A stretch of 64,000 nucleotides of DNA from the NCBI RefSeq assembly GCF_021653975.1, contig NZ_JAJKFK010000006.1, positions 415,789 through 479,788 of the forward strand, written 5' to 3'. The notes below the pieces were generated by a model. The model did no database searches and had not been told where the DNA came from. It was given only the letters and a program-made list of their open reading frames with translations. Positions 8,432 to 17,244 of the stretch are shown here, in pieces. Both the position numbers and the translations under genes were made by a program. Position 1 is the first letter of the stretch. Each line of letters opens with the position of its first letter. The DNA is from Amycolatopsis sp. GM8. GTDB taxonomy: Bacteria; Actinomycetota; Actinomycetes; Mycobacteriales; Pseudonocardiaceae.

Positions 8432-8610
8432 CCGTTGTGCAGGCGGCACTTTTTCTTGCGGCGACGCGATCCGTCGTCGTACTCGTTGACCTGCGCCCGT
8501 AATCCGTCAGGTCGTGATCGGTCTGCCCGCGCGTCGCACGTACCGCGAGGCAGCGATCCGCCGTGCGCCGAAATCCTGATTGTCGTGCGCCTACCTGGAA
8601 GAGGAACGCC

Positions 8611-9786
8611 GTGAAGGTTGGCTGCTATTTCAATTTCCAGAACTACATGGACTGGGATCGTTATCTCGCGCAGAAACCGGGGCCGCCGGAGATTACGGAC
8701 GCCCAGATCTACGATGAGGACCTGTATCTCGCCGACCTCGTCGAACCGCTCGGTTTCGACTCGTACTGGGCGATCGATCATTACACCTCCCCCTATGCCA
8801 TGACCGGCGGCGCCCTCAATCATCTGACCTATTTCGCCGGGCGGAGTTCGACACTGGATCTGGGCACCATGGTCACGGTGCTGCCCTGGCACGAGCCCAT
8901 TCACGTCGCGCACCAGATCAGCATGATCGACAACATCCTCAAGGACCGCCGGCTGACGCTGGGATTCGGCCGGGGAGCCGCGATCCGTGAGTTCGACGCC
9001 TTCGGGATCCCGATGGGGGAGTCCCGGATCCGGTACAACGAGGGCCTGGAGGTGATCAAGCGGTCCTTACAGGACGAATGGTTCTCGTTCGACGGCGAGA
9101 TCTTCAAGGTCCCCAAGACCACCGTGCGCCCGATGTACCGCAACCCGGAGCGGATCCTGGAGCGCATGCGAGTGGCCTGGACCAGTCCGGAGTCCTTGCC
9201 GCCCGCGGCACACGGCGGTCTGGGCATGTTGATGACCGGTCAGAAGAGTTTCGTCGAGTACGGCGCCGATGTGCGTAACTTCAACGCGATCCGCGCCGAG
9301 CACGGCTGGAAACCCAGCCAGCCCACGGTCATCGTGCGGGTCGCGTGCTTCGAGGACGAGCAGGAGGCGTGGGAGATCATGCGCCGGTACACCCTCGAAG
9401 GCCAGCGCAGCAGCCGCGTGCACTACGAGTTCGCCGATATCGAGCGCTTCCGCAACACCAAGGGCTACGAGCAGTACGCCAAGTTGCGCGAGCACGTGCG
9501 GACCGAGGAAGAAGCCCTGGAGAGCGCGGCAAAGCCGCAGGCATGGGGCACGCCGGATCAGGTTTTCGACCGTCTACTCGAGATTCAGCGCCTGACCAGC
9601 GCCGAGGAGTTCGTGCTGAGTTTCCGGATGACCTCGATGCCGGTGGCCGACGCGGAACGGTCCATGCGGCTCTTCGCCGATCAGGTCCTGCCGCGGCTGC
9701 ACGCGGCGAACGCCGCCTACAACCCGGAGGTCGGGTTGTCCGGTACCAATCCGCAGGCGATCGGTTCGGGCGTCACCCCCGCCTGA
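8611..9786 (+). CDS. LLM-class flavin-dependent oxidoreductase (bacterial luciferase-like, 391 aa)
   Basis: The protein is a luciferase-like monooxygenase or F420-dependent oxidoreductase: the barrel starts KVGCYFNFQ, LGFDSYWAIDHY is the first substrate/cofactor loop, LGTMVTVLPWHEP and RLTLGFGRGAAIREFDAFG are characteristic family segments. Enzymes of this class insert oxygen using FMNH2 from a partner reductase, or transfer hydride with F420. No reductase gene is adjacent. The GTG at 8611 follows GGAAGAGG; it is preferred over an ATG 16 codons upstream that lacks a ribosome site. It is the first gene of an operon with the acyl-CoA dehydrogenase and aldehyde dehydrogenase, and a second, distant family member lies at 15371-16297. 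Confidence 0.82.
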   Translation: MKVGCYFNFQNYMDWDRYLAQKPGPPEITDAQIYDEDLYLADLVEPLGFDSYWAIDHYTSPYAMTGGALNHLTYFAGRSSTLDLGTMVTVLPWHEPIHVAHQISMIDNILKDRRLTLGFGRGAAIREFDAFGIPMGESRIRYNEGLEVIKRSLQDEWFSFDGEIFKVPKTTVRPMYRNPERILERMRVAWTSPESLPPAAHGGLGMLMTGQKSFVEYGADVRNFNAIRAEHGWKPSQPTVIVRVACFEDEQEAWEIMRRYTLEGQRSSRVHYEFADIERFRNTKGYEQYAKLREHVRTEEEALESAAKPQAWGTPDQVFDRLLEIQRLTSAEEFVLSFRMTSMPVADAERSMRLFADQVLPRLHAANAAYNPEVGLSGTNPQAIGSGVTPA

Positions 9787-9822
9787 TTCCTTCATCACTC
9801 CACAAAGGATTCAAGCGAAACC

Positions 9823-12030
9823 ATGACAGCACAAGAGGACGAGAGGACCCTGCGCGCCGAGGTCCGGGCGTTTCTCGCCGAGGAACTCCCGCGGCCGCAG
9901 CGGTACGGAACCGGGCTCGTCGGCGGTCCCGGGTACATGGACTTCGCCCCGGAGTTCAGCCGGAAGCTGGCGGCCAAGGGCTGGGTCGGGATGGCGATCC
10001 CGCCGGAGTACGGCGGACAGGGACGGGGCAATCTCGACCGGTTCGTCGTCATCGAGGAGTTGCTGGCGGCAGGAGCCCCGCTGCTCGCGCATTGGGTGGC
10101 CGACCGCCAGACCGCGCCGATGCTGCTGGCGTTCGGCACCGAGGACCAGCGCCGGCGTTTCCTGCCGGTGATCGCCGCGGGCGAATGCTATATGGCGCTG
10201 GGTTTTTCGGAGTCCGAGGCGGGCTCCGACCTCGCGGCCGTCCGATGCCGGGCGACCAAAGTGGACGGTGGCTGGCAGTTGTCGGGCACCAAGATGTGGA
10301 CCAGCGGCGCGCACACCAACGACTGGATCGCGGTGCTGTGCCGGACCGCCGAGTTGGACGGGGACCGGCATCAGGGCCTGTCCCTGCTGATCGCGGACCT
10401 CCACGCGCCGGGGGTCACGATCCGGCCGATCTACTTCCCGGACGGCGGGCACCGCATCAACGAGGTCTTCCTCGACGACGTGTTCGTGCCGGACGATCTC
10501 GTGCTCGGCGAACCGGGTTCGGGCTGGGACCTGATGAATTCCGAGCTCTCCCACGAGCGGGCCGGACCCGAGCGGTTCCTTGCGGTGTGGCCGTTGTTCG
10601 AGGCCTACCTCTCGCAGAGCCGCAAGAACCTCGCCGGGAACGAATCGCGGATCGGCGGAATCGGCTCCCGGTTCTGGGCGCTGCGGCAGCTGGCCCTCGC
10701 GGTCGCTCGCGGAATCGAGCAGGAGCAAGTGAGCCCGTTGAGTGTGTCGATCCTGAAGGACCTCGGCACCACCTTCCAGCAGGAAACCGTCGCGGAACTC
10801 CAGGTGATCGTCGAGCAGGACCCGGATCCTGCTTCCGGCGACGTGTTCGACGCCCTCTTGGCGCGCGCCCTGGTGATGGGACCGTCCTGGACGATCACGG
10901 GCGGGACCACCGAAGTGCTCCGCTCCGTCGCGGCCCGCGGTTTGCGCTCGGGCAGCGGCCGGGTGGCGCCTGGCCACGGCTCGTTCGAGGAAACGGTCGA
11001 ACGCCTTTTCAGCGAACTCAGCGGCCCGGAGAATCGGGAGCAGGCCGAACAATCCGGCTGGGCGCCCGAGGCCTGGGATGCGGTTTCCGCCGCCGGGTTC
11101 CAATGGGTGGGGGTCTCCGAATCCGCCGGCGGTTCGGGGGGCGAGCTCGCGGACGCCGCTTCGCTCGTCCGCCTCGCGGGCCGGCACGCGGTCGGGCTTC
11201 CGTTGGCGGAGACCACGATGCTGGGCGGCTGGCTGCTCGACAAGGCGGGGCTGCGGGTTCCGGCGGGGCCGGTGACCCTCGCGCCGACGAGTTCGACCGA
11301 CGATCTGGGGATCGGCCCGGGAAACACGGTGACCGGGCGACTCGAACGGGTGCCGTGGGCCGCCCGTGCGGAGCTGGTGATCGGAACGGTGTCCACATCG
11401 GACGGTCCCGCCGTGGTCGTGCTGGATCCGCGGACCGCCACGATCCGCCCCGGCGGCAACGTCGCGGGCGAGCCCAGGGAAACGCTGGTGTTCGAGCAAG
11501 TCGCGCTGTCTGGTGACCAGATAGTGCTGGTCGATCCGGATGTGCTGGCGGAGCTCGAACTGCGCGGCGGCCTCTCCAGAGCGCTGCTGATCGCGGGTGC
11601 GCTGGAGGCGGTCTGCGACCTCACTGTCGCCTATGTGAACCAGCGCGAGCAGTTCGGTCGTGAACTCATCCGGTTCCAGGCCGTGTCACAGCGGCTGGTG
11701 CAACTGGCAGCGGAGGCGGAACTGACGTCGCTCGCCGCGGTCGCTGCCGCGAGACGGCTCGGGGAGGTGGGGACGGCCGCGGCCTTCGAGGTCGCCGCGG
11801 CCAAGACGACCGCCGCCCGCGCGGCATCGGTGGTCGCCGCGCACGCGCACCAGATTCACGCCGCGATGGGGATGACCCGGGAGTACCCGCTGCACCATTT
11901 CACGCGCCGATTGTGGTCCTGGCGGCAGGAATGGGGGACCGGGGAGCACTGGGCACGGCGGGCCGGCGAGATCATGACCGCGACCCCGGTCGATCGGCTC
12001 TACCCGTTGATCACCACGGGATCGATATGA
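9823..12030 (+). CDS. Fused two-domain acyl-CoA dehydrogenase (735 aa)
   Basis: Two complete acyl-CoA dehydrogenase modules are fused. The N-terminal module (about residues 1-375) has the flavin motif LGFSESEAGSDLA, WQLSGTKMWTSGA and the C-terminal GGTTEVLRSVAARG. The C-terminal module (about 385-735) has the weaker AAGFQWVGVSESAGGSGGEL start and the REQFGRELIRFQAVSQRLV and MGMTREYPLHHFTRRLWSWR helices typical of the family. Similar fused FadE proteins occur in mycobacteria, where one half can be the structural partner of a heterodimer-like active site. It likely introduces a double bond into an acyl-CoA made by the fused CoA-transferase at 20235-22553. AAAGGA lies before the ATG; the upstream gene ends 36 nt away. 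Confidence 0.85.
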   Translation: MTAQEDERTLRAEVRAFLAEELPRPQRYGTGLVGGPGYMDFAPEFSRKLAAKGWVGMAIPPEYGGQGRGNLDRFVVIEELLAAGAPLLAHWVADRQTAPMLLAFGTEDQRRRFLPVIAAGECYMALGFSESEAGSDLAAVRCRATKVDGGWQLSGTKMWTSGAHTNDWIAVLCRTAELDGDRHQGLSLLIADLHAPGVTIRPIYFPDGGHRINEVFLDDVFVPDDLVLGEPGSGWDLMNSELSHERAGPERFLAVWPLFEAYLSQSRKNLAGNESRIGGIGSRFWALRQLALAVARGIEQEQVSPLSVSILKDLGTTFQQETVAELQVIVEQDPDPASGDVFDALLARALVMGPSWTITGGTTEVLRSVAARGLRSGSGRVAPGHGSFEETVERLFSELSGPENREQAEQSGWAPEAWDAVSAAGFQWVGVSESAGGSGGELADAASLVRLAGRHAVGLPLAETTMLGGWLLDKAGLRVPAGPVTLAPTSSTDDLGIGPGNTVTGRLERVPWAARAELVIGTVSTSDGPAVVVLDPRTATIRPGGNVAGEPRETLVFEQVALSGDQIVLVDPDVLAELELRGGLSRALLIAGALEAVCDLTVAYVNQREQFGRELIRFQAVSQRLVQLAAEAELTSLAAVAAARRLGEVGTAAAFEVAAAKTTAARAASVVAAHAHQIHAAMGMTREYPLHHFTRRLWSWRQEWGTGEHWARRAGEIMTATPVDRLYPLITTGSI

Positions 12031-12046
12031 CGAGAGAGCGTGCTTC

Positions 12047-13429
12047 GTGAGCGAAATTCGATATCGGGTCCTGAATCCCGCGACGAACGAGCTGGTGCGT
12101 GAGTATCCGACGGCCACCGACGCCGAGATCGAGGACGTGCTGGCCAATGCCCAGGCCGCATTTCTGCGTTGGCGCAAGGGAAAGCTGGCCGATCGCTCGG
12201 CGTTGCTGGGACGGGTCGCCGAATCGTATCGGGAGCGGATCGACGCGCTCGCCGAGATCATCACCCGGGAGATGGGCAAGCCCACCCGGGAGGCGCGGGG
12301 CGAGATCAAGCTTGTCGCCTCGATCTTTCGTTATTACGCCGAGAATGCCGCCGACTTGCTGGCGGACACCCACCTGAGCCCTCGGATGGGCGGATCCGCA
12401 GTGGTGCGCAAGGAGCCGATAGGCGCACTTTTGGGGATCATGCCGTGGAACTACCCGTATTATCAGGTCGCTCGTTTCGTCGCGCCGAACCTGATGGCCG
12501 GCAACCCGGTGATCATCAAGCACGCGCCCCAATGCCCGGAGTCCGCGTTGGCGATGGCGGACATTCTCCGCGACGCCCGCGCGCCCGAAGGCTTGTACGG
12601 CACCGTTTTCGCCACCAACGACCAGGTTGCCGCGATGATCGCCGACCCGCGCGTCGCGGGTGTGTCGGTGACCGGCAGCGAGCGGGCGGGCGCCGCGATC
12701 GCGGAGATCGCGGGCCGGAACCTGAAGAAATGCGTGCTCGAACTCGGCGGGTCGGATCCCTTCATCGTGCTCGACGGGGTGGATCTGGATGCCACCGTCA
12801 AAGCCGCGGTCGCGGCACGGATGGGTAACGCCGGGCAGGCGTGCAATGCGGCGAAGCGGATTATCGTCGTCGGTGATCAGTACGAGCCGTTCGTCGACCG
12901 GTTCACCACCTCGATGAGTTCGCTTCGGCCAGGCGACCCCACCGATCCGGCCGCCGGATTCGGTCCGCTCGCGTCGGAAGCGGCTGCGGAGAGCCTGCTG
13001 GACCAGGTGCGGGATGCCGTCGCCAAGGGCGCGAAGGTCCGCACCGGCGGTGACCGGGTGGACCGGCCGGGTTCGTTCGTCGAGGCGACCGTGCTCACCG
13101 GCGTCACACCGGAGATGCGTGCCTATACCGAGGAACTGTTCGGGCCGGTCGCGGTGGTCTACCGGGCCGGCGACGTGGATGCCGCGGTCGAGCTGGCGAA
13201 CAGCTCGCCGTTCGGGCTCGGCGGCGTCGTCTTCGGCGACGAGGCGGAGGCCGAGGAGGTCGCGGACCGGCTCGACACCGGGATGGTGTGGATCAACAGT
13301 CCACAAGGGTCGGCCGCGGACCTCCCGTTCGGCGGGACCAAACGTTCCGGCATCGGCCGCGAACTCGGCGCGCTGGGGATCGACGAGTTCGTCAACAAGA
13401 AGCTGATCTACAGCCCGAAACCACGCTAG
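12047..13429 (+). CDS. NAD(P)-dependent aldehyde dehydrogenase, succinate-semialdehyde dehydrogenase-like (460 aa)
   Basis: This is a standard aldehyde dehydrogenase: MPWNYPYYQVARF for cofactor binding, general base E232 in LELGGSDPF, catalytic cysteine C266 in GNAGQACNAAKR, and TEELFGPVAVVYR towards the C-terminus. The GQACNAAKR and lack of long N-terminal extension put it with the short GabD/Sad-type succinate semialdehyde dehydrogenases (about 455-460 aa), but family members also oxidise other omega-oxo acids. The GTG is 17 nt after the acyl-CoA dehydrogenase stop. It is the last gene of the operon that starts at 8611, and a hairpin lies after it. Confidence 0.85.
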   Translation: MSEIRYRVLNPATNELVREYPTATDAEIEDVLANAQAAFLRWRKGKLADRSALLGRVAESYRERIDALAEIITREMGKPTREARGEIKLVASIFRYYAENAADLLADTHLSPRMGGSAVVRKEPIGALLGIMPWNYPYYQVARFVAPNLMAGNPVIIKHAPQCPESALAMADILRDARAPEGLYGTVFATNDQVAAMIADPRVAGVSVTGSERAGAAIAEIAGRNLKKCVLELGGSDPFIVLDGVDLDATVKAAVAARMGNAGQACNAAKRIIVVGDQYEPFVDRFTTSMSSLRPGDPTDPAAGFGPLASEAAAESLLDQVRDAVAKGAKVRTGGDRVDRPGSFVEATVLTGVTPEMRAYTEELFGPVAVVYRAGDVDAAVELANSSPFGLGGVVFGDEAEAEEVADRLDTGMVWINSPQGSAADLPFGGTKRSGIGRELGALGIDEFVNKKLIYSPKPR

Positions 13430-13459
13430 TTCCGGGAGCGCCGCGCCGCGTGAAGGTGA

Positions 13460-13537
13460 TTTGAAAGGGGCGGAGCCGCTTGCGGTGGGCCGTCAGCTCA
13501 TACCGCTACCCGCACCGCCACGCAAGCGACCTTCAAA
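13460..13537. terminator. Bidirectional hairpin between convergent genes
   Basis: Two nested arms pair across the gap: TTTGAAAGG (13460-13468) with CCTTCAAA (13530-13537), and CGCTTGCG (13477-13484) with CGCAAGCG (13521-13528). A short T run (ATTTTC) follows on the plus side. It lies between the stops of the aldehyde dehydrogenase and the convergent SDR. Confidence 0.65.
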
Positions 13538-13544
13538 ACATTTT

Positions 13545-14342
13545 CTAGCGGGCGGCGCTCGCGACCGCGCCTGGGTAGGTGGCGAGCGCCCCGCCGTCCA
13601 ACGGCACCAGGGCCGCCGTCATGTACCGGCTCGCGGGCGACGCGAGGAAGGCGACCAGGTCGGCGACATCGGTCACGGTCGCGGGGTCGGCGATCATCCG
13701 GTTGTTCCGCCGTGCTGCGTTCTTCACCGGGTCGTTGAAGGTCGCCGCCGTCTCCTCGCTGAAGATCGACCCGAGGACGATGACGTTCGACCGCACCCCG
13801 GACTCCGCGTAGTCCATCGCGATCTGGCGGCTGAGGCCTTCCAGCGCCGCTTTGGACGTGGCATAGGCGGGCGAGGACCGGTAGACCCGGTGCGCGCTGA
13901 TGCTCGACACGCTGACGATCGCACCGCCGCCCGCCGCGACGAGGTGCGGGATGCCGTACTTGGCAAGGTAGAACGGCCCGTAGACATTGACCTTCATGAT
14001 CCGGTCGAACACTTCGGCGGGTTCCTCGGCCACTGGGCGCTCCCCGGTGCCCCGCAGGATGTCGCTCGCCGCCGCGTTGTTCACGATGATGTCGAGCCGG
14101 CCGTACTCCGCGATGGTCGCCTCGACGGCACGGCGCACGGCCTCCTCCGAGGTCAGGTCGGTCGGCACGAACATCGCGCGGCCCCCGTTGCGGCGGGCCT
14201 CGCGGGCGATGGACTCACCGGACTCACTGCGGCCCAGCCCGACGACCGCCGCACCGTCCGCGGTGAGGCGCCGGACGAGTTCCGCGCCCATGCTCTTCGT
14301 CGCCCCGCTGACGATGGCGACCTTTCCGTCGAACGTCCCCAA
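13545..14342 (-). CDS. Short-chain dehydrogenase/reductase (265 aa)
   Basis: This is a classical SDR: the Rossmann motif VSGATKSMG at the N-terminus, NNAAA, a serine in SVSSISAHR, and the catalytic Tyr-Lys pair in YATSKAAL, followed by a C-terminal PLDGG. The first glycine motif has K-S-M instead of the usual small residues. It probably oxidises or reduces a hydroxy/keto intermediate of the unassigned pathway. It is the last gene of a leftward operon that starts at the cupin (19345); the gene upstream ends 24 nt away. Confidence 0.85.
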   Translation of the reverse strand: MGTFDGKVAIVSGATKSMGAELVRRLTADGAAVVGLGRSESGESIAREARRNGGRAMFVPTDLTSEEAVRRAVEATIAEYGRLDIIVNNAAASDILRGTGERPVAEEPAEVFDRIMKVNVYGPFYLAKYGIPHLVAAGGGAIVSVSSISAHRVYRSSPAYATSKAALEGLSRQIAMDYAESGVRSNVIVLGSIFSEETAATFNDPVKNAARRNNRMIADPATVTDVADLVAFLASPASRYMTAALVPLDGGALATYPGAVASAAR

Positions 14343-14366
14343 CGTTTGATCCTTCCGTATGGTCGT

Positions 14367-15365
14367 TCACGCCACGTCTACGAGGACCTTGCCGATAGCG
14401 CCCTGCTCGACGGCTTCGTGCGCGTCGTTGGTGCGGTGCAAAGGAAAGTGGTGCAGGGGAAGGCCGGCCTCAACGCCGACCGGGAGTATTCCGCCGGCCA
14501 CCGCGGCGGTCACCGCTTCGACGGCCGACGATTTCGCCTTGTCGTTGATGGTGAAGACCGACACGAACTGCCATCGCGCGTTGGCCGCCATCGCGGGCCC
14601 GATCTCCACCGGGACGGGCCCCGACACCCGGCCCGAGTACACGGCGACCGTCCCGCCCGGGGCGAGCACCTCCTGGTCGAGCGCGGCATTGGCGTGCGGC
14701 GCGACCTCGACGATGATGTCGACACCGTGCGGCGCGACGTCCCGGATCAGGTTGCCGGCGTCTTCCGTCGTGTAGTTGACGACAGTGTGTGCGCCGGCCG
14801 CCGACGCCAGCGCCGCCTTGTCGGGCGTGCTGACCGTCGTGATCACGGTCGCACCACTCCAGCGGCCCAGTTGGATCGCCGCGTGGCCGACGGCTCCCGC
14901 CCCGCCCGCGACCAGGATCGTCCGGCCCGCGAGCGCGCCGGGACTCAACAGCGCCGGTCCGTTTTCCGCGCAGGTCAGGCAGCGGTGTGCGGTGATCGCC
15001 GGGACGCCGAGGCAGGCACCGGCGGCCAAGGAGACGCCGTCCGGGATTTCGACGGCGTTCGCTTCCGGCACCGCCACGAATTCCTGGGCGGTGCCACCGC
15101 ATCGCTGGCGCGCGGTCTCCCACAACCAGACGCGCTGCCCGATCCGGCCGGGATCAACGCCTTCTCCCACCGCGTCGATCACCCCGCCACCGTCCTGATG
15201 CGGCACGACGGCTGCGGTTCCCGAGTACCTCTGCCGGTTCTTCCAGTCCGCGGGATTGACGCCGGAGACACCGACTCGCACCCGGACTTCGCCCGCCCGC
15301 GGCTCGGGCGCCGGGAGATCGACCTCGGTGAGGACACCGTCGCGCGTATAGACGATCGCTCGCAT
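14367..15365 (-). CDS. Zinc-independent alcohol dehydrogenase / NADPH:quinone reductase-like (MDR family, 332 aa)
   Basis: The fold is the medium-chain dehydrogenase/reductase type with an N-terminal GroES-like domain (GEVRVRVGVSGVNPADWKNR) and the Rossmann glycine motif AGGAGAVGHAAIQL. The zinc-ligand set of true alcohol dehydrogenases is absent, so a quinone or enone reductase role with NADPH is more likely. The ATG at 15365 was chosen because the MRAIVY start is the usual one for the family; the frame stays open upstream through the neighbouring gene. Only 5 nt separate it from the flavin enzyme upstream. Confidence 0.82.
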   Translation of the reverse strand: MRAIVYTRDGVLTEVDLPAPEPRAGEVRVRVGVSGVNPADWKNRQRYSGTAAVVPHQDGGGVIDAVGEGVDPGRIGQRVWLWETARQRCGGTAQEFVAVPEANAVEIPDGVSLAAGACLGVPAITAHRCLTCAENGPALLSPGALAGRTILVAGGAGAVGHAAIQLGRWSGATVITTVSTPDKAALASAAGAHTVVNYTTEDAGNLIRDVAPHGVDIIVEVAPHANAALDQEVLAPGGTVAVYSGRVSGPVPVEIGPAMAANARWQFVSVFTINDKAKSSAVEAVTAAVAGGILPVGVEAGLPLHHFPLHRTNDAHEAVEQGAIGKVLVDVA

Positions 15366-15370
15366 GCGCC

Positions 15371-16297
15371 TCAGATCTTCGCCAATGCGCGGACCTCGTC
15401 GAGGACTCGCAGCGTCTCGTCGGCTGTGGGAGGCGGCGCGGCATGGCTCGCCGCGGCCACGCGAAGGTAGTCCTCGGCGGAATCGTCGATATGGATCGGC
15501 GTACCCGAGTGGTTGTAGAGGGCGACCACCAGCCGCGACGCGCCCGCGGCTTCGTACGCGTCCTGAATGCGCGGCGTGGCGCCCCGGACGATGGCCGAGA
15601 TCTCGATTTCCGAGGGATCCCGCCCGATCTTCTCGCACTCCACGGCGATCTGGTCCCGGGTCGTCCCGACCTCCGCGGCGGAGATGTTGGACGCGATCCA
15701 GCCGTCGCCCCACTTGGCGACCCGGCGGGCGAGGGCTTCGCCGGGCCTGCCACCGAGGACGACCGGCGGATGTGGCTGCTGCACGGGCCGCGGGTCACAT
15801 CGCACGCTGGGAAAGCTCACCAGCTCACCCTCGTAGCTCGCGACTCCGTCCCGCCAAAGGCTTTTCATCGCCTCGACGGCTTCCCGCGTGTACCGGAACC
15901 GGGTGTCGAAGTCGGTGCCGAAGAGCTCGATCTCCTCTCGTGCCCATCCGGTGCCGACGCCGAAGATGACCCGACCGTGCGAGAAGTTGTCCAGCGTGCT
16001 CACGGATTTGGCCAGCAGGAGCGGATGGTGCTCGGGCACGATGCAGACGCCGAGGCCCAGCTTGATCCGGCTCGTCGCCGCGCCGATGTAGCTCAGCAGC
16101 ACGAAAGGGTCCGCCATCTGGCCGTAGACGTCCGGGACGGCGCCACCGGTCATCCGGTAGGGCGTCCGGAAATCGGTGGGGAGGATGGCGTGCTCGGGGA
16201 CCCAGAACGAGTCGAAGCCGCTGTCCTCCACAGCTTTCGCGATGGTCACCGGGTCGATCGTGTATCCCGTGACGTAGAACAGGACGCCAATCTTCAT
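15371..16297 (-). CDS. LLM-class F420/FMN-dependent oxidoreductase (308 aa)
   Basis: This is a second luciferase-like protein, of the shorter actinomycete subtype often using coenzyme F420. Typical segments are MKIGVLFYVTG at the start, GFDSFWVPEHAILP, LLAKSVSTLDNFSHGRVIFGVGTGW and the FDTRFRYTREAVEAMKSLW helix. The ATG at 16297 starts the recognisable barrel; 55 extra in-frame codons upstream belong to the previous gene's DNA. The start overlaps the stop of the SMP-30 gene by 4 nt (ATGA), so the two are coupled. Together with the enzyme at 8611-9786 this gives the pathway two separate flavin steps. Confidence 0.82.
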   Translation of the reverse strand: MKIGVLFYVTGYTIDPVTIAKAVEDSGFDSFWVPEHAILPTDFRTPYRMTGGAVPDVYGQMADPFVLLSYIGAATSRIKLGLGVCIVPEHHPLLLAKSVSTLDNFSHGRVIFGVGTGWAREEIELFGTDFDTRFRYTREAVEAMKSLWRDGVASYEGELVSFPSVRCDPRPVQQPHPPVVLGGRPGEALARRVAKWGDGWIASNISAAEVGTTRDQIAVECEKIGRDPSEIEISAIVRGATPRIQDAYEAAGASRLVVALYNHSGTPIHIDDSAEDYLRVAAASHAAPPPTADETLRVLDEVRALAKI

Positions 16298-17244
16298 ACC
16301 TCGCCACCTGATCCCGTTGTTGATGTGTCCGCGTGGCAGCCGGGAACCCGCACGCGGACCTTGTCGATTCTCGAATTGCCCGCCATCAGCCGCGCCAGGT
16401 CCCGTACCGGTGGGCCCGGCGCCGGGCGCGACCCGTCGTCGTGGAATTTGCGCCGTGCCCACTGCTGGGCGATCTCGCTGGTGCCGTTGCTGAGCAGGAA
16501 CAGTGTCCGCCCGTCGGCACCGCCGAGGCAGCAGGCCACGGCGCGCCGCCCGGGAATCTTGATGACGTCGGTGACCGCGCCGCCGTCCTCAATGCGCCGG
16601 AAAACCCCGTCGCCTGTAGACGATGTCCACACCGCACCCTCGGCGTCCGCGGAAATTCCGTCCGCCGTGAACGGGCTCAGCTCGGCGAAGACCCGGCGGT
16701 TGTGCAGCGACCCGTCCGGTCCCCGGTCGAACTTGGTGAGTCTGCGTGCCGGGAGTTCGGCGACGACGTAGCACCCGTCGGGCGTGAGGCACGGGCCGTT
16801 CGGGGCGACCATGTCGTCGGCCACCATGCGCGCGGATCCGTCCGGCTCGACCAGGATGACGGCGCCGGTACCGGGTACCGCCGACGCCGTGCGATCGCGC
16901 AGCCCGACGGCGCCCACATACGCCCGCCCCCGCGGGTCCACGACCATGTCGTTGACGACGCCGCGCGCGAAGCGGGACAGGTCGGCGTGGACCACCACCT
17001 GCCCGGGCGCGTCGAGCCGGAGCACATTGGGGTAGTCCAGGTTCGAGATCAGGAGCCGGCCATCGGGCAGGAAACCGAGCCCCACCGGCAGTTCCGTTCC
17101 CGGGAAACGCACGATCTCCTCGGCCGCGCCGTCCTCGGTGACGGCCAGCACCCGCTGGCCGAAGACATCCGAGACCCACAGCCTCCCTTCGTGCCAGCGT
17201 GGACCTTCGGCGAAACAGAGTCCATCCAAGACCAGTCGCGTCAC
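16294..17244 (-). CDS. SMP-30/gluconolactonase/LRE family beta-propeller lactonase (316 aa)
   Basis: SMP-30-type six-bladed propellers are metal-dependent lactonases. FAEGPRW gives the first metal-ligand glutamate (E13), NDMVVDPRGRAYVG the asparagine/aspartate blade, MVAPNGPCLTPDG the next asparagine and DGISADAEGAVW the catalytic aspartate. The likely role is hydrolysis of a lactone made by a Baeyer-Villiger-type flavin enzyme in the same operon, but that is inference. The GTG at 17244 overlaps the stop of the upstream gene by 4 nt (GTGA), and its stop overlaps the following flavin enzyme start. Confidence 0.83.
   Translation of the reverse strand: MTRLVLDGLCFAEGPRWHEGRLWVSDVFGQRVLAVTEDGAAEEIVRFPGTELPVGLGFLPDGRLLISNLDYPNVLRLDAPGQVVVHADLSRFARGVVNDMVVDPRGRAYVGAVGLRDRTASAVPGTGAVILVEPDGSARMVADDMVAPNGPCLTPDGCYVVAELPARRLTKFDRGPDGSLHNRRVFAELSPFTADGISADAEGAVWTSSTGDGVFRRIEDGGAVTDVIKIPGRRAVACCLGGADGRTLFLLSNGTSEIAQQWARRKFHDDGSRPAPGPPVRDLARLMAGNSRIDKVRVRVPGCHADTSTTGSGGEV

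Noticed and set aside
7736-8489. Open frames with LARCAGV or RPRNGPT-type heptad repeats on both strands
   Set aside because: They are translations of the 21-bp DNA repeat in several frames; none has a ribosome site or non-repetitive domain.
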